From an uncultured Bacteroidales bacterium (GTDB lineage: Bacteria > Bacteroidota > Bacteroidia > Bacteroidales > ML635J-15), in the NCBI GenBank assembly GCA_937899245.1, contig CALDKB010000049.1, positions 124,001-188,000 of the forward strand: DNA of 64,000 nt. Reading direction: 5' to 3'. A program made the translations under genes and the position numbers. Shown piece after piece: positions 49,737 through 58,974 of this stretch. The notes under the pieces were generated by a model. That model was not told the DNA's origin. It worked only from the letters and a program-made list of their open reading frames with translations, and did not search any database. Numbering within the stretch: position 1 is the first letter of the stretch; each line of letters opens with the position of its first letter.

Positions 49737-51065
49737 TTATTCCATTTCTTTTCTTACAAGGTCCAACCCGTGACGCAAAATTTGCTGGACGTTGACTTTT
49801 GATGTGCAGACAAACTCGCATAGTGACAAGTCTTCCTCTATGACCTCGTAGATGCCGAGTTCTTCCATCTTGTCGATATCATCGGTAATTGCCGCCTTTA
49901 CAAGCAGTTGCGGGTAAATGTCCAGCGGGCATACCTTTTCGTACTGACCTGTAACTACGTATGCTCGTTCTTCACCATGCATGTTCGTGTCAATCCTGAA
50001 TCGCTTCCACGGCATAAGCATCGAAAGGAAGGTCCTGGAATTGCTGCACTTGTCGGCTCCGGGAAGCATCCATCCGAACATCTCGTACTCGTTGCCCTCC
50101 GGAATTACACATATTTGGTGCTCATTGTAACCCAAATATGGATTTTCGGTTATGTTAATTCCCGACAAAACATTGCCGGAGATAATGCGGACATTTTCGG
50201 ACTTGAGCATACCATTGCGCAATTGCGAAAGATTGGCGCCTACTTTTATATTGTAATATTGTGGATTTTTGACTTCGGAGCCACATACTGCCACCGTTTT
50301 TGTGGGCAGATATTCGCCTGTTCTCAGCAAGCGTCCTATTATTGGCAAGTTGCTTGCCTCGATTGTCCACAACACTTCCCCCTTATTTATTGGTTTTAGC
50401 TTGTTGATTTGTGTGCCTACAAGACCTGCTGGATGCTTGCCAAGGAAAACTGATTTTATTATTTCGGGATCGTCGGGAAGTTTTGTTGCGAGTTGCGAAA
50501 CCTTGCCAAACGACAGATACACATTACCTTTTGTTAGACAATATAGAGAACGTATTGCCAGCTTCATGTCTTCGGAGTCCTCCTTTAATGAAAATTCGAG
50601 GTTGCTGGCAAGTGGAGCCGTATCGACAAAAGAAATAAAGATATCCCGCGGCATAATGGCCGGATTTGCTATAATGCCGTATGGGCGTTGGCAAATGAAC
50701 GGGAATATTCCTGCTTTAGAGAATAGAGTGCGTGTATCTTCAGCGACATCAAACTTTTCGGCCTCGTCGGCATTGTCCGCATCAATCTCAATCCGCAAAA
50801 TTCTACGCTTGTCGCCCCTGACAATATCGGCAACGGTACCAGAGCAAGGAGATACAAAACGTATTTCAGGGTTGTCCTTGTCGTGAAAAACAGTAGAGCC
50901 CCGTTTTAGCCTGTCGCCCACGTTGCAGTCCAGCTTGGGCGTTAGGCCATGAAAGTCTGTAGGCCTTATGCAGTAACGCTTGGGCGTCGTTATCAGCGAA
51001 ATAATTTCTTTTGCTGACCCCTGCATATTAATGTCCATACCTTTTCTAATCTTTATTGTTTTCAA
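49737..51065 (-). CDS. nqrA: Na+-translocating NADH:quinone reductase subunit A
   Basis: 442 residues when started at the TTG at 51065, which yields KTIKIRKGMDINMQG, the normal NqrA beginning; the first ATG (51038) would cut into it and the frame upstream is not conserved-looking. The TTG is about 20-25 bases after the presumed start site of the -7 box at 51093. Blocks: DFHGLTPKLDCNVGDRLKRG, HPAGLVGTQINKLKPINKGE, NPYLGYNEHQICVIPEGNEYEMFGWMLPG, and the C-terminal VCPLDIYPQLLVKAAITDDIDKMEELGIYEVIEEDLSLCEFVCTSK. Peripheral quinone-side subunit. Confidence 0.93.
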   Translation of the reverse strand: MKTIKIRKGMDINMQGSAKEIISLITTPKRYCIRPTDFHGLTPKLDCNVGDRLKRGSTVFHDKDNPEIRFVSPCSGTVADIVRGDKRRILRIEIDADNADEAEKFDVAEDTRTLFSKAGIFPFICQRPYGIIANPAIMPRDIFISFVDTAPLASNLEFSLKEDSEDMKLAIRSLYCLTKGNVYLSFGKVSQLATKLPDDPEIIKSVFLGKHPAGLVGTQINKLKPINKGEVLWTIEASNLPIIGRLLRTGEYLPTKTVAVCGSEVKNPQYYNIKVGANLSQLRNGMLKSENVRIISGNVLSGINITENPYLGYNEHQICVIPEGNEYEMFGWMLPGADKCSNSRTFLSMLMPWKRFRIDTNMHGEERAYVVTGQYEKVCPLDIYPQLLVKAAITDDIDKMEELGIYEVIEEDLSLCEFVCTSKVNVQQILRHGLDLVRKEME

Positions 51066-51092
51066 ATTATGAATGTTTAAAACATTAGAGCG

Positions 51093-51100
51093 CAAAAATA
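51093..51100 (-). promoter_or_regulatory. -7 element of the nqr operon
   Basis: TATTTTTG on minus matches TAnnTTTG, 28 bases before the TTG start of nqrA. No -33 element at normal spacing. It is the only promoter-like site in the 124 bases between the cation transporter and nqrA. Confidence 0.5.
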
Positions 51101-51189
51101 TAGTTTGTTTGGCAAACACCGATATTCTTGTTTTTATATTTATAAACAAGTTTTCAAACTGCAAGAATTGAAAATGAATTGGTCAAGAC

Positions 51190-52065
51190 CTAATCTGCAA
51201 TTCTTTTTGCTGGCTCTATGTGTATGGTGGCTTCTATTTTTAGCTGCTCACGTATTTTTATTTCGATGTTGTCGGCTATGCGGTGAGCTTCAAGTATAGT
51301 CATTTCAGGCGGCAAATAAATATGGAAAGTAAGTTCGCTATGACTTCCATAATTGTGAATATGGAAATGGTGTGCGGCAAGATCAATGTTGGCTGTTTCG
51401 TCAATGATAGCCATAATCTTTTTCTCCAAATCGTCAGATATGTTTTCGCCGAGGAACTTGTTTACTACCTCCTTGACAATCTGATATACAGCCACCAACA
51501 AAATCAATGATACGCAAATGCCAAGGACGGCGTCGATCCACCAAAAATATTTCTGCAGGAAAATGCCGGCCAGCACCACAATTGAAGATAAAGCATCGCT
51601 ACGGTGATGCCATCCGTCGGCCTTAACCGAGGCGTTGCCCGTCTTTTTTGCTATGCGGAACGAAAATTGAGCCAGAGCTTCCTTCACGACAATAGATACT
51701 ATAGTCACGACAATTGCTATTGTGCCAAAAACCGCTTGATTTTCAATATTTTTGAATTTGTCAATAGACTCAGTTATAAATTCGTAGGCAACAATGGCAA
51801 GCATTATCCCAACCAGCAAGGAAGCTAGATTTTCTATACGTCCATGGCCGAAAGGATGTTCGTTGTCTGCTTTTCGCGACGACAGTTTCAAACCGCCCAG
51901 CACGACAACCGAACTTAATGAGTCGGACAAAGTATGCCAGGCATCAGCCATAAGAGCAACAGAGCCGGACACCATGCCGGCCCAGTATTTCAAACCAAAA
52001 AGCAAAGTATTAACTATAATTGAAACTACGCCGGCGGCGTAGTTCAATCGTGCGTTCTTTTCCAT
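51190..52065 (-). CDS. Cation diffusion facilitator transporter
   Basis: 291 residues. Six membrane helices (about 12-290 region, N-terminal two thirds) with LMADAWHTLSDSLSSVVVLGG (HxxxD metal site) and VKADGWHHRSDALSSIVVLAG (second HxxxD), plus the NEHPFGHGRIENLASL loop. The cytoplasmic C-terminal domain has HFHIHNYGSHSELTFHIYLP. Exports Zn2+, Fe2+ or Mn2+ in exchange for protons; the metal is not decided. Nine bases after recQ, likely cotranscribed. Confidence 0.93.
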   Translation of the reverse strand: MEKNARLNYAAGVVSIIVNTLLFGLKYWAGMVSGSVALMADAWHTLSDSLSSVVVLGGLKLSSRKADNEHPFGHGRIENLASLLVGIMLAIVAYEFITESIDKFKNIENQAVFGTIAIVVTIVSIVVKEALAQFSFRIAKKTGNASVKADGWHHRSDALSSIVVLAGIFLQKYFWWIDAVLGICVSLILLVAVYQIVKEVVNKFLGENISDDLEKKIMAIIDETANIDLAAHHFHIHNYGSHSELTFHIYLPPEMTILEAHRIADNIEIKIREQLKIEATIHIEPAKRIAD

Positions 52066-52074
52066 TTTAAAATC

Positions 52075-54258
52075 TTAATTGCCCATCTCGCAGATGAATT
52101 TCATCCTTACAAGGCGAATTTCCTCTTCGGAATATACGTCACCGAATTCTTGCAATGCCTCGTCCAAAGTGCCTTCTTCTGTGTCTTCGCGGAAATAGGT
52201 GTAGATTTCGTCGATATCATCGTTGTCAAGAATCGTATGCAGGTAATAGTCGATATTTATCGTTGTGCCGGAATCCACAAAAGATTCGAGAAGTTCAATC
52301 AGTTCCAAAAGCGTTATTTTCATGCCATCGGCAATGTCGTCCAACATCATTCGGCTGTCGATATTCCTGATAATCATCCTTTTGCTTTCGGAACTTGAAC
52401 CAACGGACTTAACGACAAAATCTTCTGGACGGTCGATGCCGTTAACTTCTATATGCTGCTTGATAAGGTCGCAGAATTCCTGTCCGAATTTCTGTGCCTT
52501 GCCCTGTCCCACTTTCTGGCAATTCTTAAGTTCTTCGATAGTTATAGGATATTGAATTGCCATGTCCTGCAATGAAGCGTCGTCGAAAATGACGTATGGC
52601 GGCAATTTCAGTTTTTTGGCAATGTCCTTGCGAAGATTTTTCAGCATTGCGTACAATTCCTCGTCTGCCGCTGCCGTTCCGCCATATTCAGAATCGCGTT
52701 CCTGATCCTCGATGGCCTCGTAATCTGTGTCTCTTGTCAGCAATATCGACTGTGGGTTTTCAAGGAACTGTTTTCCTGCATCAGTAAGTTTCAGCAATCC
52801 GTAGTTGACAATGCCTTTTTCTATGTATTTGGCAATAATCATCTGCCTAATCACGCCCTTCCAATACAAAGGAGTCTCGTCGGAACCAATACCGAACATC
52901 AGCAACTTGTCGTGCTGATAGGTAGATATTTCTGCTGTCAGTTTTCCTGTTATTATATTTATTATATGGTCAACCTTAAAGCCCTCTTTGGTGGCAAGAA
53001 TTGTTTCGAGCACGGTAGCCACATCTTCTTTCCCCTCGAATTTTTCCTTTGGATTCAAGCAGTTGTCGCAGTTTCCACAGTCCTCGGCCATTTCTTCGCC
53101 GAAATAGCTCAGCAGCTGGCGAACGCGGCAAGTTGTTGACTCTGCGTACGACACTGTTTCAGCCAAAAGCTGCTTGCCGATTTCTTGTTCGTTCATCGGC
53201 TTGTTCTGCATGAACTTTTCAAGTTTTTGTATATCGTCGTAGGTGTAGAATGCAATGCATTTGCCTTCACCGCCGTCGCGACCTGCACGTCCAGTCTCCT
53301 GATAGTAACCCTCAAGACTCTTTGGAATGTTGTAATGGATTACGAATCGGACATCTGGTTTGTCGATGCCCATGCCGAAAGCGATAGTTGCGACAATGAC
53401 ATCAACTTCCTCGTTCAGGAACATGTCCTGATTTCGAGAGCGTGTGGCCGCATCCATGCCTGCATGATACGGTAACGCCTTTATCTGGTTTACGACAAGC
53501 ATTTCTGCCAGTTCCTCAACCTTTTTGCGGCTCAAGCAGTAGATGATGCCCGACTTTCCGGGATTATCCTTTATATACTTGATTATCTGCTTGGTAGCAT
53601 TAATCTTTGGTCGTACTTCATAATATAAGTTTGGCCTGCGGAATGACGACTTAAACACATTGGCGTCGAGCATATCGAGGTTCTTCTGTATGTCGTGCTG
53701 GACCTTTGGAGTTGCAGTAGCAGTAAGCGTCATTAGCGGAGCACGACCGATTTCATTGACAATGGATCTAATCTTGCGGTATTCGGGACGGAAATCGTGT
53801 CCCCATTCAGAAATACAGTGAGCTTCGTCAACGGCATAGAACGAAATCTTGAATTTCTTTAGGAATTCAATGTTGTCCTCTTTGGTCAATGATTCCGGGG
53901 CAACGTAAAGCAACTTTGTCTTGCCGGACATAATATCGTCCTTGACAAGATTTATTTCGGTTTTGCTGAGTGTTGAGTTTAAAAAGTGAGCTACGCCTTC
54001 CTCCATGCAGAAGCCTCTCATGGCGTCCACTTGGTTTTTCATCAAGGCGATTAACGGCGAAATTATTATTGCAGTTCCTTCAAGCATCAAGGCCGGCAAC
54101 TGATAGCACAACGACTTCCCTCCTCCTGTCGGCATTAAGACAAAACTGTCGTTGCCGTCAAGAAGACTAAGAATAACTTCCTTTTGCTGTCCTTTGAATT
54201 GGCTGAAGCCAAAATATCTCTTTAACAGCTCATATATTTTTTCTTCTCTATCGTCCAT
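52075..54258 (-). CDS. recQ: ATP-dependent DNA helicase RecQ
   Basis: 727 residues from the ATG at 54258 (a TTG seven codons upstream is less likely). Helicase motifs: FKGQQKEVILSLL (motif 0), MPTGGGKSLCYQLP (I), VDEAHCISEWGHDFRPEY (II, DEAH), TLTATATP (III), and YYQETGRAGRDGG (VI). The RQC zinc site includes CRVRQLLSYFGEEMAEDCGNCDNC. An HRDC domain follows (AMLKNLRKDIAKKLKLPPYVIFDDASLQDMA) and a C-terminal extension of about 100 residues ends in acidic repeats. Unwinds DNA 3' to 5' in recombination repair. Confidence 0.97.
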   Translation of the reverse strand: MDDREEKIYELLKRYFGFSQFKGQQKEVILSLLDGNDSFVLMPTGGGKSLCYQLPALMLEGTAIIISPLIALMKNQVDAMRGFCMEEGVAHFLNSTLSKTEINLVKDDIMSGKTKLLYVAPESLTKEDNIEFLKKFKISFYAVDEAHCISEWGHDFRPEYRKIRSIVNEIGRAPLMTLTATATPKVQHDIQKNLDMLDANVFKSSFRRPNLYYEVRPKINATKQIIKYIKDNPGKSGIIYCLSRKKVEELAEMLVVNQIKALPYHAGMDAATRSRNQDMFLNEEVDVIVATIAFGMGIDKPDVRFVIHYNIPKSLEGYYQETGRAGRDGGEGKCIAFYTYDDIQKLEKFMQNKPMNEQEIGKQLLAETVSYAESTTCRVRQLLSYFGEEMAEDCGNCDNCLNPKEKFEGKEDVATVLETILATKEGFKVDHIINIITGKLTAEISTYQHDKLLMFGIGSDETPLYWKGVIRQMIIAKYIEKGIVNYGLLKLTDAGKQFLENPQSILLTRDTDYEAIEDQERDSEYGGTAAADEELYAMLKNLRKDIAKKLKLPPYVIFDDASLQDMAIQYPITIEELKNCQKVGQGKAQKFGQEFCDLIKQHIEVNGIDRPEDFVVKSVGSSSESKRMIIRNIDSRMMLDDIADGMKITLLELIELLESFVDSGTTINIDYYLHTILDNDDIDEIYTYFREDTEEGTLDEALQEFGDVYSEEEIRLVRMKFICEMGN

Positions 54259-54307
54259 ACTCGATTCGTTTTGGTTCAATGTGCAATTTTAAAGTCGCAC
54301 TCAAAAA

Positions 54308-54315
54308 CAAAGATA
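54308..54315 (-). promoter_or_regulatory. -7 element of recQ
   Basis: TATCTTTG on minus, about 50 bases before the recQ ATG; it is back to back with the kdsD box at 54340. Confidence 0.45.
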
Positions 54316-54339
54316 CATTTTTTTTATTACCTAAAATGT

Positions 54340-54347
54340 TAATTTTG
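54340..54347 (+). promoter_or_regulatory. -7 element of kdsD
   Basis: TAATTTTG on plus, 16 bases before the kdsD ATG at 54364, divergent from recQ. Confidence 0.45.
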
Positions 54348-54363
54348 CAAAAAAAATTTTCCA

Positions 54364-55332
54364 ATGCAAGATTATCAGGAAATCATAGAGATAGGCAGAC
54401 GTGTTGTTTTGCATGAAGCAAATGCCATAAACAAAATTGCCGACTACATAGATGCAAGTTTTGCTGAAGCCGTAACCCGCATATCGCAATCAAAGGGTCG
54501 AGTTGTAATTACAGGCATTGGCAAGAGTGCTGCCATAGGAACAAAAATTGTTGCTAGTTTGAACTCCACCGGCACGCCGGCAATTTTCATGCATGCTGCA
54601 GATGCCATTCATGGCGACCTCGGCATTGTTCAGGAAGACGATGTGGTAATCTGCATATCAAAAAGCGGAAATACGCCTGAAATCAAGGTGCTAATACCTT
54701 TAATTAAACGTAATAGCAATCTTCTAATTGCGATAGTTTCCGACACGGAGTCGTTCCTTGCAAAATCGGCCGACATAGTATTACGCTCAACAGTCGATTC
54801 CGAAGCTTCACCGCATAATCTTGCACCATCGTCAAGCACAACAGCGCAACTTGTTGTCGGCGATGCTCTTATGGTAGCTCTGCTCGAAATGAAGGGCTTC
54901 ACTCCTAACGATTTTGCAAAGTTCCATCCGGGAGGTTCGCTCGGAAAGAAGCTATATTTAAAGGTAAACGACATCTATGTGCAGAACGAAAAACCACAAG
55001 TTTCGCCCGACTCCGACATCAAGTTTGTAATTTCCGAGATTTCGCACAAGCGACTTGGCGCTGCCGCAGTGATCGACGACAACGGAAATGTGGCCGGCAT
55101 CATCACCGACGGTGACATTCGCCGCATGCTGAGCAAATACGATAATATAAAGGACATCAAGGCAAAAGACATAATGAGCAAAAATCCAAAATGCGTGCAA
55201 AATGGAGAGCTCGCTGTTAACGCCTTGGAAATAATGCAAAAAAACAGCATTACTCAGGTTCTTATTGTGGAGAACGGAAAATATCTTGGCATTGTTCACC
55301 TTCACGACCTTATGCGTGAAGGCATAGTATAA
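54364..55332 (+). CDS. kdsD: D-arabinose 5-phosphate isomerase (KpsF/GutQ family)
   Basis: 322 residues. SIS domain (about 30-190) with GRVVITGIGKSAAIGTKIVASLNSTGTPAIFMHAADAIHGDLG and ISKSGNTPEIK; two CBS repeats follow (about 205-262 and 270-322: LGAAAVIDDNGNVAGIITDGDIRRML and AKDIMSKNPK...ITQVLIVENGKYLGIVHLHDLM). It interconverts ribulose 5-phosphate and arabinose 5-phosphate, the first step towards Kdo for lipopolysaccharide. Ends before a hairpin terminator. Confidence 0.94.
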   Translation: MQDYQEIIEIGRRVVLHEANAINKIADYIDASFAEAVTRISQSKGRVVITGIGKSAAIGTKIVASLNSTGTPAIFMHAADAIHGDLGIVQEDDVVICISKSGNTPEIKVLIPLIKRNSNLLIAIVSDTESFLAKSADIVLRSTVDSEASPHNLAPSSSTTAQLVVGDALMVALLEMKGFTPNDFAKFHPGGSLGKKLYLKVNDIYVQNEKPQVSPDSDIKFVISEISHKRLGAAAVIDDNGNVAGIITDGDIRRMLSKYDNIKDIKAKDIMSKNPKCVQNGELAVNALEIMQKNSITQVLIVENGKYLGIVHLHDLMREGIV

Positions 55333-55341
55333 CACCATCAG

Positions 55342-55380
55342 CAAGAACAAATGATGTATATCTTTTGTTCTTGTGTTTTT
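55342..55380 (+). terminator. Terminator after kdsD
   Basis: Arms CAAGAACAAA (55342-55351) and TTTGTTCTTG (55364-55373), loop of 12, then TGTTTTTA. It lies just before the YitT gene. Confidence 0.65.
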
Positions 55381-55404
55381 ATAAGAACTAAAAAGAAAAA
55401 ATAT

Positions 55405-56283
55405 ATGGCAAACGACACATTGAAAAAACTGAAGACGCCGGTTAAAAATTATACGATAATGTTAATCGGCCTAATTATCTATACATTTGGCTATTCGGCA
55501 TTTATGTTGCCGAACAAACTTACCGGCGGCGGCATTGCCGGTCTGTCATCGGTTCTATACTATGGAACCTCCTGCCCTGTCGCAATTAGCAACTTCGCAC
55601 TCAATCTCATTTTAATTGTAATCGGAGCAAAAACTCTTGGAAAACGTTTTGCTATCAATACTGTTTTCTGTACGCTGATAAGTTCTTTGCTTTTTGGATT
55701 GTGGCAGGTGCTAATTCCCGAACCGCTAATTTATAACGACTTGCTTGCCAATGCAGTACTTGGTGCAGCTATTTCGGCAATCGGTGTCGGCATAGCAATT
55801 TCATACGGCGGCAACACCGGCGGAACAGACATCATCATCCTTATGATTCTCAAGTACAAGAATATTCCATACGGACGTATTTCGATGTATATCAACGTGC
55901 TGATAATCGGCTCATCTTACTTGGTTGTCCGCGACATACAGACCTTAATCTACTGCTATATTTATATGTTCTCGTACTCCTATGTCTCCGATATGGTTAT
56001 GGACGGACAGCGCAAGACTTTCCAGATATTGATATTCTCCAACAATTCGAAAGCCATTGCCGACAGAATTACTACAGAAATACATCGAGGAGTTACGGTT
56101 TTGAAGGCATCTGGCTGGTATTCGAAGGAAGACAAGGACGTGTTACTTGTCCTTGCACATCGTACCGACAAGCAGGATATAATGCAGCTAATCAATCAGG
56201 AAGATCCGGATGCTTTTATCTCGATAGCAAAGGTCCAGGGTGTTTTCGGAAAGAACTTTGACGAGCTGAAAAGAGAAGTCTAA
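55405..56283 (+). CDS. YitT-family membrane protein (DUF161/DUF2179)
   Basis: 292 residues from the ATG at 55405; an upstream extension would run through the terminator. Five to six membrane helices (about 20-205), with YTFGYSAFMLPNKLTGGGIAGLSSVLYY and the SYGGNTGGTDIIILMILKYKN motif typical of the family. The C-terminal DUF2179 domain (about 215-290: RKTFQILIFSNNSKAIADRITTEIHRGVTVLKASGWYSKEDKDVLLVLAHR) is cytoplasmic and ligand-binding-like. Function is not established. Confidence 0.92.
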   Translation: MANDTLKKLKTPVKNYTIMLIGLIIYTFGYSAFMLPNKLTGGGIAGLSSVLYYGTSCPVAISNFALNLILIVIGAKTLGKRFAINTVFCTLISSLLFGLWQVLIPEPLIYNDLLANAVLGAAISAIGVGIAISYGGNTGGTDIIILMILKYKNIPYGRISMYINVLIIGSSYLVVRDIQTLIYCYIYMFSYSYVSDMVMDGQRKTFQILIFSNNSKAIADRITTEIHRGVTVLKASGWYSKEDKDVLLVLAHRTDKQDIMQLINQEDPDAFISIAKVQGVFGKNFDELKREV

Positions 56284-56334
56284 ATTTTTCGCAAAACGAC
56301 CACTCCTCACAACCCATTCCATACAAAAGTTTAG

Positions 56335-56468
56335 GCCAACTAACAAGTCTGTAACTAGTTGGCGATCAGTCGGCCACGAATTAGCATGAAGCTTGGCTTG
56401 TCGGCTGTTGTCATAGTCATTCTTTGAAAACAAAAGGGCCTTTTATGCCTGTCGCATTGCCTGCGACA
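56335..56468. other. Structured intergenic region upstream of hpt
   Basis: Within the 357-base gap 56284-56640 there are two good hairpins: GCCAACTA/TAGTTGGC (56335-56342 with 56356-56363, loop 13) and TGTCGCA/TGCGACA (56450-56456 with 56462-56468, loop 5). No ORF is convincing here. The region could be a small RNA, a leader of hpt, or old repeat DNA. Confidence 0.3.
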
Positions 56469-56611
56469 AACAATTGTTAGAGCACCCGGCAAAATGTCAT
56501 CGCCCACCTGAATGTCTGCATTTAAAACGCACATCACCACCCTGTTTATAAAACTCATTAGTCGGTTAATACCTTTTGCCAAAATGTTTTTCACTGCGTA
56601 CACTTTTTTTT

Positions 56612-56619
56612 TATTTTTG
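56612..56619 (+). promoter_or_regulatory. -7 element of hpt
   Basis: TATTTTTG, 21 bases before the ATG at 56641. No -33 element visible. Confidence 0.45.
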
Positions 56620-56640
56620 CAGACTAAAAATTATAAACTT

Positions 56641-57177
56641 ATGGAAACTATCAAAGTTTTGGACAAGACTTTTGTCCCATATATCGACCACGAAGTCATT
56701 GTGTCGAAAATCAAGGAAATGGCAAAGAAAATGGACGAAGACCTTAAGGGCAAGGATCCTTTGTTCCTTGGTATTCTCAACGGTTCGTTCATGTTTGCCG
56801 CCGAACTTTTCAACCACCTCACGGTAGACTGCAATATTTCATTCCTGAAATTGGCATCCTACGAAGGCACAAACTCGACCGGCAAGGTAAAAAGACTTAT
56901 CGGACTCAACGAGGACATCAAGGGCAGAACAGTCGTTATCGTTGAAGACATCATCGACACCGGCGTTACAATGGACCACATTGTAAAGCAGCTTATTGGC
57001 TACGAACCGGGCGAAATTAAAATCGCCACCTTGCTGTACAAGTCGGAAATATACAACAACAAGTACCCGATCGACTATTTCTGCTTCGACATTCCGCAAA
57101 AGTTTATAGTCGGCTACGGCCTCGACTACAACGGTTTTGGAAGAAATATCCCGAGCATTTACCAGGTAACCGATTAA
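56641..57177 (+). CDS. hpt: Hypoxanthine phosphoribosyltransferase
   Basis: 178 residues from the ATG at 56641 (the frame is open further upstream but lacks conserved sequence there). PRPP-binding loop VVIVEDIIDTGVTMDHI (about 101-117), substrate loop LGILNGSFMFAAEL and YFCFDIPQKFIVGYGLDYNGFGRNIPSIYQV at the end. It salvages hypoxanthine (and probably guanine) into nucleotides. adk follows 21 bases later; both act in purine nucleotide metabolism and may share a transcript. Confidence 0.95.
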   Translation: METIKVLDKTFVPYIDHEVIVSKIKEMAKKMDEDLKGKDPLFLGILNGSFMFAAELFNHLTVDCNISFLKLASYEGTNSTGKVKRLIGLNEDIKGRTVVIVEDIIDTGVTMDHIVKQLIGYEPGEIKIATLLYKSEIYNNKYPIDYFCFDIPQKFIVGYGLDYNGFGRNIPSIYQVTD

Positions 57178-57198
57178 TAACACAAAAATTATATAACC

Positions 57199-57771
57199 AT
57201 GTTGAACATAGCAATTTTTGGAGCTCCAGGAGCAGGAAAAGGAACTCAGGCTCAGAGCATTATCGAAAAATATAACCTCAAGTACATATCTACCGGCAAC
57301 ATCCTGCGCGCAGAAATAGCAAACAAGACACAACTGGGACTCGAAGCCAAGGCAATCATCGAGAAGGGCAACCTTGTAAGTGACGAACTTGTTACAAGAA
57401 TCATTGAAAAGTTCATCGCAGACAATCGCAATCCAAACGGATTCCTTTTCGACGGATTTCCTCGCACTTGCGAGCAGGCAAAGAATCTCGACAGAATACT
57501 CAAGTCGGAAAACACAGAGCTTTCGTGCCTTCTTAACATGGACGTACCTCGCGAAGAACTTATCAAGAGAATGATGCACCGCGCTCAACTCGAAAACCGC
57601 GCCGACGATACTCCAGAAGTTTTCGAAAACCGTCTCAAGGAATACGAAGAGAAGACTTTCCCTGTAATGGAATACTACCAGAAGCAAAATAAAGTTTTGT
57701 CTGTAAGCGGCGTCGGAACTATCGATGAAATCTTTGTTCGTCTGACGGATAAAATTGACAGCTTAAAGTAA
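57199..57771 (+). CDS. adk: Adenylate kinase (short form)
   Basis: 190 residues. P-loop FGAPGAGKGTQ, AMP-binding STGNILRAEI and GFLFDGFPRTCEQA, LID-type RAQLENRADDTPEVFENRLKEYEEKTFPVMEYY; the zinc-binding LID insertion of long forms is absent, as in Bacteroidota. Converts AMP and ATP to two ADP. Followed by a terminator-like hairpin. Confidence 0.96.
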   Translation: MLNIAIFGAPGAGKGTQAQSIIEKYNLKYISTGNILRAEIANKTQLGLEAKAIIEKGNLVSDELVTRIIEKFIADNRNPNGFLFDGFPRTCEQAKNLDRILKSENTELSCLLNMDVPREELIKRMMHRAQLENRADDTPEVFENRLKEYEEKTFPVMEYYQKQNKVLSVSGVGTIDEIFVRLTDKIDSLK

Positions 57772-57780
57772 AGAATTTGT

Positions 57781-57809
57781 CTCTGCAGAAAAAAACGCAG
57801 GGGCTTTTT
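57781..57809 (+). terminator. Terminator after adk
   Basis: CTCTGC (57781-57786), loop of 10, GCAGGG (57797-57802; one G-U pair), then GCTTTTT. Moderate stem. Confidence 0.6.
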
Positions 57810-57842
57810 CGCAATGCTTTTGTATTAGGCGCGACCTCGCAA

Positions 57843-57887
57843 GGGTCAAATGTATTTGCGACAGCATATCTAATTTGTCGCCGACCC
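57843..57887. other. Two-step inverted repeat between adk and ansA
   Basis: GGGTC (57843-57847) pairs with GACCC (57883-57887), and inside GCGACA (57858-57863) pairs with TGTCGC (57876-57881). Purpose unknown; ansA begins 51 bases later. Confidence 0.35.
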
Positions 57888-57938
57888 AAAAAATGTAGTA
57901 CAAGTCAAAATTTGACAGACATTATTAAGAATTAAACA

Positions 57939-58958
57939 ATGAACAGACCAAAAATTCTGATAATATATACCGGCGGAACAATCGGAATGATTCAGGACGA
58001 GAATGGTGTCTTGCAACCGTTCAATTTCGAGAATCTCATGAGTTTCATTCCGCAGCTGAAGGATTTTCCTGTCGACATCAGCTCCTACAGTTGGGAAACA
58101 CCAATCGATTCTTCAGATGCCGACCCTGACTTCTGGGTTGACATTGTTGAAGTTATCGAGGAAAACTACGAGCAATACGACGGCTTTGTTGTTCTTCACG
58201 GCTCCGACACGATGGCATATACGGCTTCGGCCTTGAGCTTCATGCTCGAAAATGTCAACAAGCCGATAATTCTGACAGGTTCACAATTGCCAATAAGTCT
58301 GCTAAGAACCGATGGCCGAGAAAACATGATTTCGGCATTGGAGCTTGCTAGCATGCAACGCGACGGGAAACCGTTAATCCACGAAGTTTGCGTATATTTT
58401 GAAAGCAGTCTGTATAGAGGCAACCGAACAACAAAGTTCAGCGCCGAAAATTTCGACGCATTCCGTTCGCCAAACTATTCGAGACTGGCACAAGCGGGCA
58501 TCGACATCAAGGTCTTTGAAGACAGACTTTGGTCAAGTCCTAACAAACCGCTAGTTACACACAAGAACTTGTGCCGCGACATTGCCGTATTGAAATATTT
58601 CCCCGGCATCCAGCCGAAAACTATCGAAGCAATCACCAATATTGATGGTTTGCGTGGCTTAATCATAGAATCATACGGTTCGGGAAACCTTACGACAAAT
58701 GACGAAGTCATCAAGATATTGAAGAATGCAATCGACAGGGGAATCACAATACTTAACATTACGCAATGTACTGTTGGGTCGGTTGTTCACGGCAAATATG
58801 CCACGAGCTTGAAATTGCAGGAATGTGGAGTCGTAAGCGGCAAGGACATGACCAGCGAAGCTGCAATTACAAAGATGATGTTTATTTTGGGTATGAATTA
58901 TTCACAAGATGAAATAAGACGTTTGCTGCCATTGTCGATTCGCGGTGAAATATCTTAA
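57939..58958 (+). CDS. ansA: Type I L-asparaginase
   Basis: 339 residues. First catalytic Thr in YTGGTIGMI (residues 10-18), second in FVVLHGSDTMAYTASALSFML (about 86-106), then KPIILTGSQLPI and RGNRTTKFSAENFDAFRSPN. No signal peptide, so the cytoplasmic type I enzyme. Hydrolyses asparagine to aspartate and ammonia. A membrane receptor gene follows 16 bases later. Confidence 0.94.
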   Translation: MNRPKILIIYTGGTIGMIQDENGVLQPFNFENLMSFIPQLKDFPVDISSYSWETPIDSSDADPDFWVDIVEVIEENYEQYDGFVVLHGSDTMAYTASALSFMLENVNKPIILTGSQLPISLLRTDGRENMISALELASMQRDGKPLIHEVCVYFESSLYRGNRTTKFSAENFDAFRSPNYSRLAQAGIDIKVFEDRLWSSPNKPLVTHKNLCRDIAVLKYFPGIQPKTIEAITNIDGLRGLIIESYGSGNLTTNDEVIKILKNAIDRGITILNITQCTVGSVVHGKYATSLKLQECGVVSGKDMTSEAAITKMMFILGMNYSQDEIRRLLPLSIRGEIS

Positions 58959-58974
58959 AAATCCTCATAGAATT

